From positions 44,431 to 108,430 of the forward strand of contig DASVWC010000004.1 in assembly GCA_036389835.1 (NCBI GenBank): a DNA stretch of 64,000 nucleotides. Direction: 5' to 3'. The translations under genes were made by a program, and so were the position numbers. The notes beneath the pieces are model-generated. The model saw nothing but the letters and a program-made list of their open reading frames with translations, was not told where the DNA came from and did no database searches. Below, in pieces: positions 8,405 to 16,418 of this stretch (position 1 is the stretch's first letter; every line of letters begins with the position of its first letter). This DNA is from AC-37 sp036389835. Its GTDB lineage: Bacteria > Actinomycetota > Thermoleophilia > Solirubrobacterales > Thermoleophilaceae.

Positions 8405-9476
8405 AGGCCGCGGAGCGCAGGCCCTCGAGCTCGCGCGCCGTCGCCAGGCGCTGGAGCGCCCGCGACTCGAGCTTGCGCACGCCCTCGGCGGACATGCCGA
8501 GCCGCCGGCCTGCCTCGCGCAGCGGTGTGGGCTCGCCGCCGCCGTTGATGCCGTAGCGCATCTGCACGACCTGCTTCTCGGTGTCCGGAAGCTGCTCGAT
8601 CGCCCTGCGCAGCGCCGACTCGCGCAGCGTGATCTCGACCTCCTCCTCGGGCCCGCGCTCGTCGCTGGGCAGCAGGTCGCCGAGGCCGGTGTCCTCCTCC
8701 TCGCCGACCGGGCGGTCGAGCGAGGTCACGGTGCGCGCGGCCTCCTGCACCTCCCGGATGTCCTCCATCGTGAGCTCGGCGGCCTCGGCCACCTCCTCGT
8801 CGGTGGGCTCGCGGCCGAGCTTGACCGACAGCTCGCGCTGCGTGCGCGCGATCTTGCGCTCGCGCTGCCCGATGTGGACCGGCAGGCGGATCGTGCGCCC
8901 GCGATTGGCGAGCCCGCGCTGGATCGACTCGCGGATCCAGAAGGTCGCGTAGGTCGAGAACTTGTAGCCCTTGCGCCAGTCGAACTTCTCCGACGCCCGG
9001 ATCAGGCCGAGGATGCCCTCCTGGATCAGGTCGAGCAGCGGCAGCTCGTTGCCCTGGTACTTCTTCGCGATCGAGACGACGAGGCGCAGGTTCGAGTTGA
9101 TCATGCGCTCCTTGGCGTCGAGGTCGCCGCGCTCGATCGCCTGGGCGAGCTCGATCTCCTCGTCCGCGGTCAGCAGCGGGTGGCGGCGCACCTCGTTGAG
9201 GAAGAGCTGGAGCGCGTCGGTAGTGGTCGTGGCCAGCTCGCCGTTCACGATCTTCGTGGCCTCGACCTCGCTGCGCCCGCAGTCGTCGGTGAGCTGGAGC
9301 CCGCGCGCCTCGATGCGCTCGTGGACGGACTGAGCCTGCTCGTCGTCGAGCTCGAGCTCGGCGGCCAGCTCGCTGACGTCCGAGAGGTTCACGCACTGCG
9401 AGCCGCGCGACTCCGCCGCGTCGATCAGGGCCTCGATTCGTTCGTCCAGCGCCAATTTCTCTCCTTGAACGGCCAT
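8403..9476 (-). CDS. RpoD/SigA-like sigma-70 factor
   Basis: A 357-residue sigma factor. A short region 1.1-like segment (residues 8-55) is followed by region 1.2 (DALQLFLNEVRRHPLLTADE), region 2 (NLRLVVSIAKKYQ, LDLIQEGILGLIRASEKFDW, GYKFSTYATFWIRESIQRGL), region 3 and region 4 (LPDTEKQVVQMRYGI ... PLREAGRRLGMSAEGVRKLESRAL). The -35 recognition helix differs from the usual RERIRQIE form, suggesting a group 2 or lineage-variant sigma rather than a textbook RpoD. ATG 9476 is taken as start, but a TTG at 9455 has a much better ribosome site (AAGGAG, 5-base spacer). Confidence 0.93.
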   Translation of the reverse strand: MAVQGEKLALDERIEALIDAAESRGSQCVNLSDVSELAAELELDDEQAQSVHERIEARGLQLTDDCGRSEVEATKIVNGELATTTTDALQLFLNEVRRHPLLTADEEIELAQAIERGDLDAKERMINSNLRLVVSIAKKYQGNELPLLDLIQEGILGLIRASEKFDWRKGYKFSTYATFWIRESIQRGLANRGRTIRLPVHIGQRERKIARTQRELSVKLGREPTDEEVAEAAELTMEDIREVQEAARTVTSLDRPVGEEEDTGLGDLLPSDERGPEEEVEITLRESALRRAIEQLPDTEKQVVQMRYGINGGGEPTPLREAGRRLGMSAEGVRKLESRALQRLATARELEGLRSAA

Positions 9477-9537
9477 CTCCGGGGAAGTACCCGGGTTAGG
9501 GGCGGATCAACACGGTTGGGGCGTATCCTCCGGCGCC

Positions 9538-10209
9538 GTGCCTCGGGGTGATACGCACGAGCAGCGTTCACTGATCGAACAAGCGTCGGAGCCGAACGAT
9601 GCGGCCCCGTTCCTGCCGGAGACGCGCACCCTGGAAGCGCTCCGCGAGGCGGCGGCCGGCTGCCGGGGCTGCCACCTCTGGCGCGGCGCCACGCAGACTG
9701 TGTTCGGCGAGGGGCTGAAGCGCGCCCGCGTCGTGTTCGTGGGCGAGCAGCCGGGCGACAAGGAGGACCGAGCCGGAAGGCCGTTCGTAGGGCCGGCCGG
9801 GCGCGAGCTCGACCGGGCGCTCGAGGCCGTCGGGATCGACCGCGGCGACGCCTACGTGACCAACGTGGTCAAGCACTTCAAGTTCGAGGAGCGCGGCAGC
9901 CGCCGGATCCACAAGACCCCCAAGCGCTTCGAGATCGAGGCGTGCAGGCCGTGGCTCGAGGAGGAGCTGAAGCTCCTGAGGCCCGAGGCGATGGTGCTGC
10001 TCGGCGCGACGGCGGGGAAGGCGATCCTCGGCGCGAGCTTCCGCGTGACGCGCGAGCGCGGGCGGCCGATCGAGTCGGACCTGGCGCCGCTCGTGACCGC
10101 CACGATCCACCCCTCGGCCATCCTCCGCGGGCCGGACGACGAGTCCCGCCAGGCCGAGCGCGAGGCGTTCACGGCCGACCTGCGGCTGGTGGCCGACGCC
10201 CTTGCCTGA
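9538..10209 (+). CDS. udgX: UdgX-type uracil-DNA glycosylase
   Basis: A 223-residue protein of the family 4-like uracil-DNA glycosylases. The subgroup markers of UdgX are visible: GEQPGDKED (69-77), the extra R-loop SRRIHKTPK (121-129) whose His125 aligns with the histidine that cross-links to the uracil-derived abasic site in mycobacterial UdgX, and HPSAILR (191-197). Cys42, Cys45 and Cys136 are iron-sulfur ligand candidates. UdgX excises uracil and stays covalently bound to the DNA. A TATCCT -10-like box lies 8 bases before the GTG, so the message may be leaderless. It heads an overlapping operon with split LigD domains. Confidence 0.93.
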   Translation: MPRGDTHEQRSLIEQASEPNDAAPFLPETRTLEALREAAAGCRGCHLWRGATQTVFGEGLKRARVVFVGEQPGDKEDRAGRPFVGPAGRELDRALEAVGIDRGDAYVTNVVKHFKFEERGSRRIHKTPKRFEIEACRPWLEEELKLLRPEAMVLLGATAGKAILGASFRVTRERGRPIESDLAPLVTATIHPSAILRGPDDESRQAEREAFTADLRLVADALA

Positions 10210-10681
10210 GTTCGTGATCCAGAAGCACGACGCGTCGTCGCTGCACTACGACTTCCGGCTCGAGGTGGGCGGCACGATGCGCTCCTGGGCGGTGCCGAAG
10301 GGCCCGTCGACCGACCCGCGCGACAAGCGCCTGGCGATGCAGGTGGAGGACCACCCGAGGTCGTGGAACGACTTCGAGGGCGTGATCGCGAGCGGCTACG
10401 GCGCCGGGACCGTGATCGTGTGGGACCGCGGCACCTACCGCAACCTCAACGAGGTCTCGATGGGGGAGGCGCTCGACGCCGGCCACGCGTCGTTCTGGCT
10501 CGAGGGCGAGAAGCTCCGCGGCGGCTGGTCGCTGCGCCGCACCCACGAGGGCGCGAAGCCGAAGTGGCTGCTGATCAAGAAGCGCGACGACGAGGCCGAC
10601 GCGCGCCTGAACCCGGTCAGCACGCGGCCGGAGTCGGTGGTCAGCGGCCGGACGATCGAGCAGGTGGCGGAGGAGGGGTGA
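10202..10681 (+). CDS. LigD-type 3'-phosphoesterase domain protein
   Basis: A 159-residue stand-alone phosphoesterase (PE) domain. QKHDASSLHYDFRLE at residues 7-21 is the signature of the metal-dependent 3'-phosphoesterase/ribonuclease domain of the NHEJ ligase LigD, followed by SWAVPKGPSTDP, VEDHPRSWNDFEGVI and the conserved core up to KWLLIKKRD. Such domains trim 3' ends before ligation. TTG 10202 overlaps the end of udgX by 8 bases, and the stop overlaps the ligase gene, so expression is coupled. It is a separate gene rather than part of a three-domain LigD. Confidence 0.92.
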   Translation: MPEFVIQKHDASSLHYDFRLEVGGTMRSWAVPKGPSTDPRDKRLAMQVEDHPRSWNDFEGVIASGYGAGTVIVWDRGTYRNLNEVSMGEALDAGHASFWLEGEKLRGGWSLRRTHEGAKPKWLLIKKRDDEADARLNPVSTRPESVVSGRTIEQVAEEG

Positions 10682-10686
10682 AGGCG

Positions 10687-11556
10687 ATGGCCGCCACCCT
10701 CACCGACGCGCGCTTCGACGACCCCGACTGGATCTTCGAGCGCAAGCTCGACGGGATCAGGTGCCTGGCGTTCGGCTCGCGGCTGGAGTCCCGCAACGGC
10801 CTCAGCCTCAACGCGCGCTTCCCGGCCGTCGCCGCGGCCCTCGACGCCCTGCCCGCCGCCGTCCTCGACGGCGAGGTGGTGACGTTCTCGGGCTCGCGGA
10901 CCAGCTTCCAGCATCTCGGCGAGCGCGGCAGGGCGGTCTACTTCTACGTGTTCGACGTCCTCGAGGCCGGCGGCGAGGACCTGCGCCCGCTCCCCCTGCT
11001 CGAGCGCAAGCGGCGCCTCCGCGAGCTGGTCAAGCCGGCCGGTCCGATCCGGCTCACCCCCTACCGGCGCGAGAAGGGCATCGCCCTCTACGAGGAGGCC
11101 TGCCGCCGCGGCTGGGAGGGGCTGATCGCGAAGCGCGCCGACTCCCCCTACGTCGGCAAGCGCTCGCGCGACTGGCTCAAGTGGAAGTGCGACTCCGAGC
11201 AGGAGCTCGTGATCGGCGGCTACACCGCGCCGAAGGGCTCGCGGATCGAGCTCGGAGCGCTGCTCGTGGGCGTCTGGGAGGACGGGCGGCTGCGCTACGC
11301 GGGCAAGGTCGGGACCGGCTTCGGACGCGCGACCCTGCGCGACCTCGCCGCGCGGCTCGCCCCGCTGCGCCGCGACGGCAGCCCGTTCGCCGACTCCCCG
11401 CGGCTGCGAAGCGCGACCTGGGTCGAGCCCGAGCTGGTCGCGCAGGTCGGCTTCACCGAGTGGACCCGCGACGGGCGGCTGCGGCACCCTCGCTTCGTGG
11501 GGCTGCGCGAGGACAAGGATCCGCGGGACGTGGTGCGTGAGCGTCCGGATCAGTAG
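10687..11556 (+). CDS. ATP-dependent DNA ligase domain protein (LigD LIG)
   Basis: About 289 residues. KLDGIR (Lys20) is motif I, whose lysine is adenylylated; LDGEVV, FYVFDVLE, EGLIAKR and DWLKWK are the other nucleotidyltransferase motifs, and an OB-fold follows (IGGYTAPKG ... YAGKVGTGF). It seals nicks or breaks with ATP. ATG 10687 is chosen because AGGAGG lies about 10 bases upstream; a GTG at 10678 in the same frame overlaps the previous stop but has no room for a ribosome site. The 3' end overlaps the polymerase-domain gene by 20 bases. Confidence 0.93.
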   Translation: MAATLTDARFDDPDWIFERKLDGIRCLAFGSRLESRNGLSLNARFPAVAAALDALPAAVLDGEVVTFSGSRTSFQHLGERGRAVYFYVFDVLEAGGEDLRPLPLLERKRRLRELVKPAGPIRLTPYRREKGIALYEEACRRGWEGLIAKRADSPYVGKRSRDWLKWKCDSEQELVIGGYTAPKGSRIELGALLVGVWEDGRLRYAGKVGTGFGRATLRDLAARLAPLRRDGSPFADSPRLRSATWVEPELVAQVGFTEWTRDGRLRHPRFVGLREDKDPRDVVRERPDQ

Positions 11557-12397
11557 CCCGGACAAGGTCCTCTTCCCGAACGGCGTCACCAAGCGCGAGC
11601 TGGCCGACCACTACTCCCTCGTCGCGCGCTTCGCGATCCCGCACATGCGCGATCGCCCGCTCACGCTGCACTCGTATCCGCGCGGGATCGAGGCCGAGGG
11701 GATCTACATCAAGCAGGCGCCCAAGCACTTCCCCGCCTGGGTCAAGCGGGTGACGGTCCCCAAGCGCGGCGGGACCGTGGATCACGCGGTCGCCAACCGC
11801 GCCGACACGCTCGTGTACCTGGCCGGCCAGAACGTCGTAACGCCGCACGTGTGGCTCTCGCGCGCGGACAGCATCGAGAAGCCCGACCGGCTGATCTTCG
11901 ACTTCGACCCCGAGCACGAGCGCTTCGCCGAGGTGCGCGCCGCGGCGCGGGCGCTCGGCGACCTGATGCGCGACCTCGGCCTCGCCCCGCACGCGATGAC
12001 GTCGGGCTCGCGCGGGCTGCACGTGACCGTCCCGCTGCGACGCACGCGCACGTTCGCCGAGGTCCGCGCGTTCGCCGACGCGGTCGGCGACCTGATGGTC
12101 GAGCAGGACCCCACGCGCCTCACCCGCGTGTGGAGCAAGGCCGAGCGCGGCGACCGGATCTACGTGGACACCGGCCGCAACGCGTATGCGCAGCACGCGG
12201 TGGCGCCCTACGCGGTGCGCGCGAAGCCCGACGCGCCGGTGGCCACGCCGCTGCGCTGGGAGGAGCTGGAGGACCGGAGGCTCCGCCCGAACGCGTGGAC
12301 CGTGCGCACGATCGGCGAGCGGCTGGAGAGCGAGGGTGGCGACCCGTGGGCGGGGATCGCCAAGCGGGCGCGGCCGCTCCCTAGCCCACCCGGATGA
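11537..12397 (+). CDS. LigD-type polymerase/primase domain protein
   Basis: A 286-residue archaeo-eukaryotic-primase-type polymerase domain. ISSPDKVLFPNGVTKRELADHY and RPLTLHSYPRGIEAEGIYIKQ begin it; FDFDP (Asp122 and Asp124) is the catalytic metal site, and SGSRGLHVTVPL contributes to nucleotide binding. In NHEJ it fills gaps and adds ribonucleotides. The gene order PE-LIG-POL equals the domain order of Pseudomonas-type LigD, but here each domain is its own ORF. No Ku gene is in the window. The 3' end overlaps the convergent RTX-like gene by 17 bases. Confidence 0.93.
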   Translation: MSVRISSPDKVLFPNGVTKRELADHYSLVARFAIPHMRDRPLTLHSYPRGIEAEGIYIKQAPKHFPAWVKRVTVPKRGGTVDHAVANRADTLVYLAGQNVVTPHVWLSRADSIEKPDRLIFDFDPEHERFAEVRAAARALGDLMRDLGLAPHAMTSGSRGLHVTVPLRRTRTFAEVRAFADAVGDLMVEQDPTRLTRVWSKAERGDRIYVDTGRNAYAQHAVAPYAVRAKPDAPVATPLRWEELEDRRLRPNAWTVRTIGERLESEGGDPWAGIAKRARPLPSPPG

Positions 12398-13043
12398 CGC
12401 GCTCGCAGTCGCTCGCGACCTTGTCGCGCGAGTCCGCCTTGGCCACGTCGCTGCCGGAGCCGCACTTCACGGTGTCGCGCCTGCCGTCGCGGCTGTAGAT
12501 CTCGTCGTTGCCGGCCCCGCCGCTGAAGCTGTCGGGATCCTGGCGGCTGCGCGCGGCGTCGTCGAGCACGTCGCGGCCGTCGCCGCCCTGGATCTGATCG
12601 CGCCCGTCGCCGCCGTGCACCACGTCGTTGCCGGAGTCGCCGCGCACCACGTCGGCGCCGGCCATCCCGAACACGCGGTCGCCGCCGGACCCGCCGGAGA
12701 CGAGGTCCGCGCCGCCGGGGCCGGCCTCGTCGCCGAGCACCACGTCGCGGCCGCCCTGGCCGTAGAGCCGGTCGTCGCCCGGGCCGCCGTGGATCGCGTT
12801 GTCGTCGCCGCTGCCGCCGTAGGCCACGTCGTCGCCCGCGCGCGCGTTCAGCCGGTCGTCCCCGCCGCGGCCGTCGAGGGTGTCGGGGCCGTTGCCCGTG
12901 GTCAGCCACTCGTCGCGGTCGGTGCCGGTGCAGGTCATCCCGGCGTTCGAGACCGGCGCGCAGGTGTTGCCGGGCCCGGCCGAGGCCGGTGCGGCGGCGA
13001 GCGCCGCGGCGAGGGCGAGCAGGACGGTCGAGCGGCGGCTCAC
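12381..13043 (-). CDS. Exported RTX-like calcium-binding repeat protein
   Basis: A 220-residue protein starting at GTG 13043. The signal peptide covers residues 1-23 (LLALAAALAAAPASAG). Nearly the whole mature chain is made of GGxGxD-type nonapeptide repeats (GRGGDDRL, GGPGDDRLYGQGGRDVV, GGDGRDQIQGGDGRD), which bind calcium in beta-roll proteins. The C-terminus CGSGSDVAKADSRDKVASDCE is the same Cys-bounded motif found at the end of two other exported proteins in this window. No enzymatic domain is present. A much longer frame on this strand (to 14267) is a shadow of the transporter gene. Confidence 0.85.
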   Translation of the reverse strand: MSRRSTVLLALAAALAAAPASAGPGNTCAPVSNAGMTCTGTDRDEWLTTGNGPDTLDGRGGDDRLNARAGDDVAYGGSGDDNAIHGGPGDDRLYGQGGRDVVLGDEAGPGGADLVSGGSGGDRVFGMAGADVVRGDSGNDVVHGGDGRDQIQGGDGRDVLDDAARSRQDPDSFSGGAGNDEIYSRDGRRDTVKCGSGSDVAKADSRDKVASDCERVIRVG

Positions 13044-13075
13044 GTGCCAATCATTCGGCCGTTTGCGGGGAAAGG

Positions 13076-13103
13076 TTGACGGCGGGGGTGCGCCGGGTAC
13101 GGC
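13076..13103 (+). promoter_or_regulatory. Likely sigma-70-type promoter of the transporter gene
   Basis: TTGACG (13076-13081), a 16-base spacer and TACGGC (13098-13103) lie just upstream of the transporter ATG at 13110. Only six bases separate the -10 box from the ATG, so the transcript would begin at or next to the start codon. Confidence 0.5.
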
Positions 13104-13109
13104 GGCCGC

Positions 13110-14012
13110 ATGGGCTGGGAGGGAGGAGCCGGGCTCGCGCTCGCGTCGGCGTTCGTCACGAACCTCGGGTTCCTGTGGCGCCACCGCGGCGCGGTGGCCG
13201 CGCCGGACGTCGACTTCCGGCATCCCCTGCGCAGCGCGGTCGGCCTGTTCCGCTCGAAGTGGTGGACGATCGGCTACGTGGCCGCGCTGGTCGCGTGGCT
13301 GCTGCACGTCGGCGCGATGGCGCTGGCGCCGCTCTCGATCGTGCAGTCGGCGCTCGCCGCCGGATTCGTCTTCCTCGCGGTGCTCGCTGACCGGTTCTTC
13401 GGCTTTGACCTCGGCCGCCGCGAGTGGACCGGCGTGCTGCTCGCCGCCGCCGGCCTCGCCTTCCTCGCGCTCACCGCCGGCCAGGTGAAGGGGGAGCAGT
13501 CCGAGTACGGCACGGTCGCGATCGTCGCGTTCCAGCTCGCGATGATCGGGGTGGGCGCGCTGCTGATCGTCGGCGAGAGGGGCCGGCTCGCCGCGGGCTC
13601 GCGCGTGGGCGTCCTGCTCGGGGCGGGCGCCGGAGTGCTCTTCACGGTCACCCATGTCGCGATGAAGGCTCTCACGGGCGAGGTCGCGGGTCCAGTCGAC
13701 CTGGTCAGCCCGTGGACGGCGGTGATCGCCGTCGGCGGCGTGGTCGCCTTCTTCGTGTCCGCGCGCTCGCTTCAGGTCGGCAAGGCCGTGCCGGTGATCG
13801 CCGCCACCGCCATCGCCGGCAACGCCACCTCGATCCTGGCCGGCGTCGTGGTGTTCGGCGACCCGATCGGAAGCGATCCGCTGATCGCGACGCTGCGGAT
13901 CGCCGCCTTCGGCCTGATCGTGGTCGCGGCCGCGCTGATCCCGGGCCCGCTGCGCGCCGCGGGCGACCAGCGCAAGCGCGCCGAGGGCGTGGCGCGCCCC
14001 GCGACCGCATAG
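13110..14012 (+). CDS. DMT-superfamily-like multispanning membrane protein
   Basis: A 300-residue membrane protein with about nine or ten hydrophobic helices arranged as two halves, as in EamA/DMT-type transporters and magnesium-transporter-like NIPA proteins. Examples are VGVLLGAGAGVLFTVTHVAM and AVIAVGGVVAFFVSARSLQ, with a conserved-looking VIAATAIAGNATSILAGVVVFGD in the second half. Substrate unknown. It stands alone between a divergent RTX-like gene and a hydrolase gene in the same direction 28 bases downstream. Confidence 0.8.
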   Translation: MGWEGGAGLALASAFVTNLGFLWRHRGAVAAPDVDFRHPLRSAVGLFRSKWWTIGYVAALVAWLLHVGAMALAPLSIVQSALAAGFVFLAVLADRFFGFDLGRREWTGVLLAAAGLAFLALTAGQVKGEQSEYGTVAIVAFQLAMIGVGALLIVGERGRLAAGSRVGVLLGAGAGVLFTVTHVAMKALTGEVAGPVDLVSPWTAVIAVGGVVAFFVSARSLQVGKAVPVIAATAIAGNATSILAGVVVFGDPIGSDPLIATLRIAAFGLIVVAAALIPGPLRAAGDQRKRAEGVARPATA

Positions 14013-14040
14013 CACGGCCCGAGGCGCGACAATCCGGCCG

Positions 14041-14922
14041 GTGATCGCCACCGACCGCATCGAGGACTGGTTCGCCGCGGGCGAGCGGGTCGAGGCCGGC
14101 GGCTTCGGCCTCTTCACGCGCACGGCCGGCGCGGCCGGCTCGCCGTGGCTCACGCTGCTGCACGGCTTTCCGACGTGCTCGTGGGACTGGTCGGCGGTCG
14201 CGGACGCGCTCGCCGCCGAGCGCCGCCTGCTGATGTTCGACTTCCTCGGGTTCGGCGACTCCGACAAGCCGCCCGACCACGCCTACTCGATCCACGAGCA
14301 GGCCGATCTGACCGAGGCGCTCTGGCGCCACTTCGGCGTGACCAGCACCGCGCTGATAGTGCACGACTTCGGCGTGAGCGTCGGCCAGGAGCTGCTCGCC
14401 CGCCACGCCGAGGGCAAGCTCGCGGTCGAGATCGAGCGGATCGCGTTCCTCAACGGCGGCCTCTACCCCGACGTGCACCGCGCCACGCTCGCGCAGCGGG
14501 CGCTGCTCCACCCGCGGATCGGCCCGCTGGTCTCGAGCCGGATCGACGAGCGGGCCTTCGGCCGCGGGCTCGGGCGGGTGTTCGGCCCGGACCACCGGCC
14601 GTCGAAGGAGGAGCTGCACGAGCACTGGCTCGGCATCCAGCGTCGCGGCGGCCCCCACGTCCAGCACCGCGTGATCCGCTACATCGACGACCGCCGCCGT
14701 CACGAGGCGCGCTGGACCGGCGCGCTGGAGCGCACCGAGGTGCCGCGCGCCTTCGTGTGGGGCATGCTCGACCCGGTGTCGGGCGCGCACATGGCGGAGC
14801 GGATCGTCACGCGCGTCCCTGCGCGCGAGCTGCACGCGCTCGCCGACGTGGGCCACTACCCGCAGCTCGAGGCGCCGCAGCGCAGCGCCCTGCTGCTGCG
14901 GCGCTTCGTCGCCGCGGACTAG
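14041..14922 (+). CDS. Alpha/beta hydrolase, dehalogenase/epoxide-hydrolase-like
   Basis: A 293-residue alpha/beta-hydrolase. HGFPTCSWDW (41-50) forms the oxyanion region, VHDFGVSVG gives Asp109 as the nucleophile (an Asp, as in haloalkane dehalogenases and epoxide hydrolases, not Ser), GMLDPVSG supplies the acid and GHYPQLE the catalytic His near the C-terminus. A cap domain lies between. The second halide-binding residue of dehalogenases is not obvious to me, so substrate is open. A GACAAT box seven bases before the GTG suggests a leaderless message. Confidence 0.85.
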   Translation: MIATDRIEDWFAAGERVEAGGFGLFTRTAGAAGSPWLTLLHGFPTCSWDWSAVADALAAERRLLMFDFLGFGDSDKPPDHAYSIHEQADLTEALWRHFGVTSTALIVHDFGVSVGQELLARHAEGKLAVEIERIAFLNGGLYPDVHRATLAQRALLHPRIGPLVSSRIDERAFGRGLGRVFGPDHRPSKEELHEHWLGIQRRGGPHVQHRVIRYIDDRRRHEARWTGALERTEVPRAFVWGMLDPVSGAHMAERIVTRVPARELHALADVGHYPQLEAPQRSALLLRRFVAAD

Positions 14923-14927
14923 GGGGT

Positions 14928-14966
14928 GGTCGACCTAACCCACCGTATAGGTGGGTAATGTCGACC
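14928..14966. terminator. Bidirectional terminator hairpin
   Basis: Two 17-base arms (14928-14944 and 14950-14966) pair with two mismatches around a five-base GTATA loop; the inner ACCCACC/GGTGGGT and outer GGTCGAC/GTCGACC blocks are perfect. It lies between the stop of the hydrolase (+) and the stop of the PRC-barrel-like gene (-), the place for a shared terminator. An operator is possible but has no gene start nearby. Confidence 0.65.
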
Positions 14967-14990
14967 AGGTCGCGCGAGGAGGCGCGGCCG

Positions 14991-15341
14991 CTAGCGGCGC
15001 CCGCGGAAGCGGTCCCTCAGCCGGCGGCCGCCGAGGCTGCTCGCGTTGAGCTTGATCGCGCCCGGGTTGGCGGACGGCTTGGGCAGCCGCTCTGCCTCGT
15101 CGCCGTCGATCTTGAGGGTCACGAGGCGCTCGTAGATCTCGTCGACCTCGGGGGCGTCCACGAAGCGGTCGCCGCGCGGCGTCTTGACCACGATCCCGTC
15201 GAACAGGTGCTTCTCGTGGACGATCATCACTCGCTTGACGCGGCCGACCTCGCGGCCGTCGGAGGATTCGACGCGCACGCCGCGCTCCAGCGCCTCGAAG
15301 GCGATGCGATAGCCCCGCTCGCCGGGGTCGTCAGCGGCCAT
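14991..15341 (-). CDS. Small PRC-barrel/DUF2171-like protein
   Basis: A 116-residue protein with a beta-rich core (VRVESSDGREVGRVKRVMIV ... FDGIVVKTPRGDRFVDAPEV) of the kind seen in PRC-barrel and DUF2171 proteins, followed by a basic tail (SLGGRRLRDRFRGRR). There is no signal peptide. PRC-barrel-like domains often act in RNA handling or as small stress-associated proteins; a precise role cannot be assigned. A TATCCT box on this strand lies six bases before the ATG. Confidence 0.65.
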   Translation of the reverse strand: MAADDPGERGYRIAFEALERGVRVESSDGREVGRVKRVMIVHEKHLFDGIVVKTPRGDRFVDAPEVDEIYERLVTLKIDGDEAERLPKPSANPGAIKLNASSLGGRRLRDRFRGRR

Positions 15342-15447
15342 GCAGCGAGGATACGCCCGGCTCGGCGCAGGCGCCGACGGCCGGATCCCGCACCGGCCGC
15401 CGGGCCAAACGCGCTCTCGCGCGCAGCCTGTCGCCCGCGGGCGGGGC

Positions 15448-16098
15448 CTAGGAGGCGCCGTCGTCGCTGCCGGCGCCGTTCGCGACGGTCGGGAACGGCG
15501 CCGGGGGCGATCCGCCCTCGCCGGATCCGAGCGGGGCCGGCTGGCGGCCGCGGCCGGTCTCGGCCAGCTCGGCCGGGCCGGGCTCGGCCTCGGCGGGCGT
15601 GCTCTCGGCGTTGAAGCGCCGGGTCACCTCGCGCTCCTCCTGCGCCGCGGGCGGCGGAGTGGGGGCGGGCGCCGGCTCGGCCTTAGGCGGCGGGGCCGTC
15701 GCGGCGGCCGGCTTGGGCCGCGCCGAGCGCTTCGGGGCCGGACGCTTCTGGGTCTTGGGCTTCTGGGTCTTGGGCTTCTGCGGCGCCTTCGCGACCCGCA
15801 GCAGGTTCTCCACGCGGCTCACGCCCTCGATCGCGCCCGCGCGCGCCTCGACCTCCTCCGCCACCGCCTTCGACTTGACCTCGCCGCGCAGCCACACGAC
15901 GCCCTCGGCCACCTCGAGCTCGACCTTCGACCTCGGCACCCGCCGCGAGGAGAAGACGTCGGCCTCCACGCGCTCCCTGAGCGTGTCGTCGTCGATCTGG
16001 GTGGAGCCTCCGAGACGGCTCCGGACGAGGTCGACCAGGCGGCCTCCGAGCGTGAGCCCGATCCGCGCCGGGCCGGTGATGAGCGAGTTCAGGTTCAT
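15448..16098 (-). CDS. BON-domain protein with Lys/Pro-rich tail
   Basis: A 216-residue protein. Residues 35-100 form a BON domain (IDDDTLRERVEADVFSSRRV ... ELEVAEGVVWLRGEVKSKAV ... VSRVENLLRV), thought to bind phospholipids. The remainder is low complexity: KPKTQ repeats, then a Pro/Ala/Glu-rich segment, probably disordered. No clear signal peptide, although residues 1-25 are mildly hydrophobic. Position and tail suggest association with the envelope; this is inference. Confidence 0.8.
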   Translation of the reverse strand: MNLNSLITGPARIGLTLGGRLVDLVRSRLGGSTQIDDDTLRERVEADVFSSRRVPRSKVELEVAEGVVWLRGEVKSKAVAEEVEARAGAIEGVSRVENLLRVAKAPQKPKTQKPKTQKRPAPKRSARPKPAAATAPPPKAEPAPAPTPPPAAQEEREVTRRFNAESTPAEAEPGPAELAETGRGRQPAPLGSGEGGSPPAPFPTVANGAGSDDGAS

Positions 16099-16251
16099 GC
16101 GTTCTCCTTAGCCGAGTCGAGGGGAGCGCAAACAGGCTACGAGCCGCCGTTCGAGGGTCGGAACGTGTGGCCGCGCAGGGGCCGGCATGTGTGGCCGCGC
16201 TAAAGGATGGGTACACGCCCGCCGAGGCTTCTGCTTAGATCTAATTAGCCA

Positions 16252-16402
16252 TACGCCGAGTTCCCGCCGCTCAGGGCGGCGGGGAACGGGGGAACCAACT
16301 GGGCCGGGCAGTCCGGTCCGTGGGGCGAATCGCCGCCATCAGTGCGGTGTAGCGCGAGTTCTTTCCGCGCGAGCCCGTCAGCTCACCTCGTAGGCGCCGG
16401 AG
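16252..16402 (+). ncRNA. Cyclic di-AMP riboswitch (ydaO/yuaA type)
   Basis: The 320-base gap before the Rpf-like gene holds conserved blocks of the ydaO-type c-di-AMP riboswitch in order: a stem with GGGGGAACCA (around 16288-16297), GGGGCGAATCGCC (16322-16334), a short hairpin, and CGAGCCCGTCAGCTCACCTCGTAGGC (split here for length: CGAGCCCGTCAGCT, then CACCTCGTAGGC; 16369-16394). In actinobacteria this class controls cell-wall hydrolases of the Rpf/NlpC type, which fits the gene downstream. Binding of c-di-AMP usually turns the gene off. The ribosome site GAAAGG follows at 16409-16414. Confidence 0.88.
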
Positions 16403-16418
16403 AGAACCGAAAGGCACC

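Noticed and set aside
12381..14267. A 628-residue minus-strand protein joining the transporter region to RTX repeats
   Set aside because: The part upstream of 13043 is antisense to the transporter; the signal peptide marks the true start at 13043.
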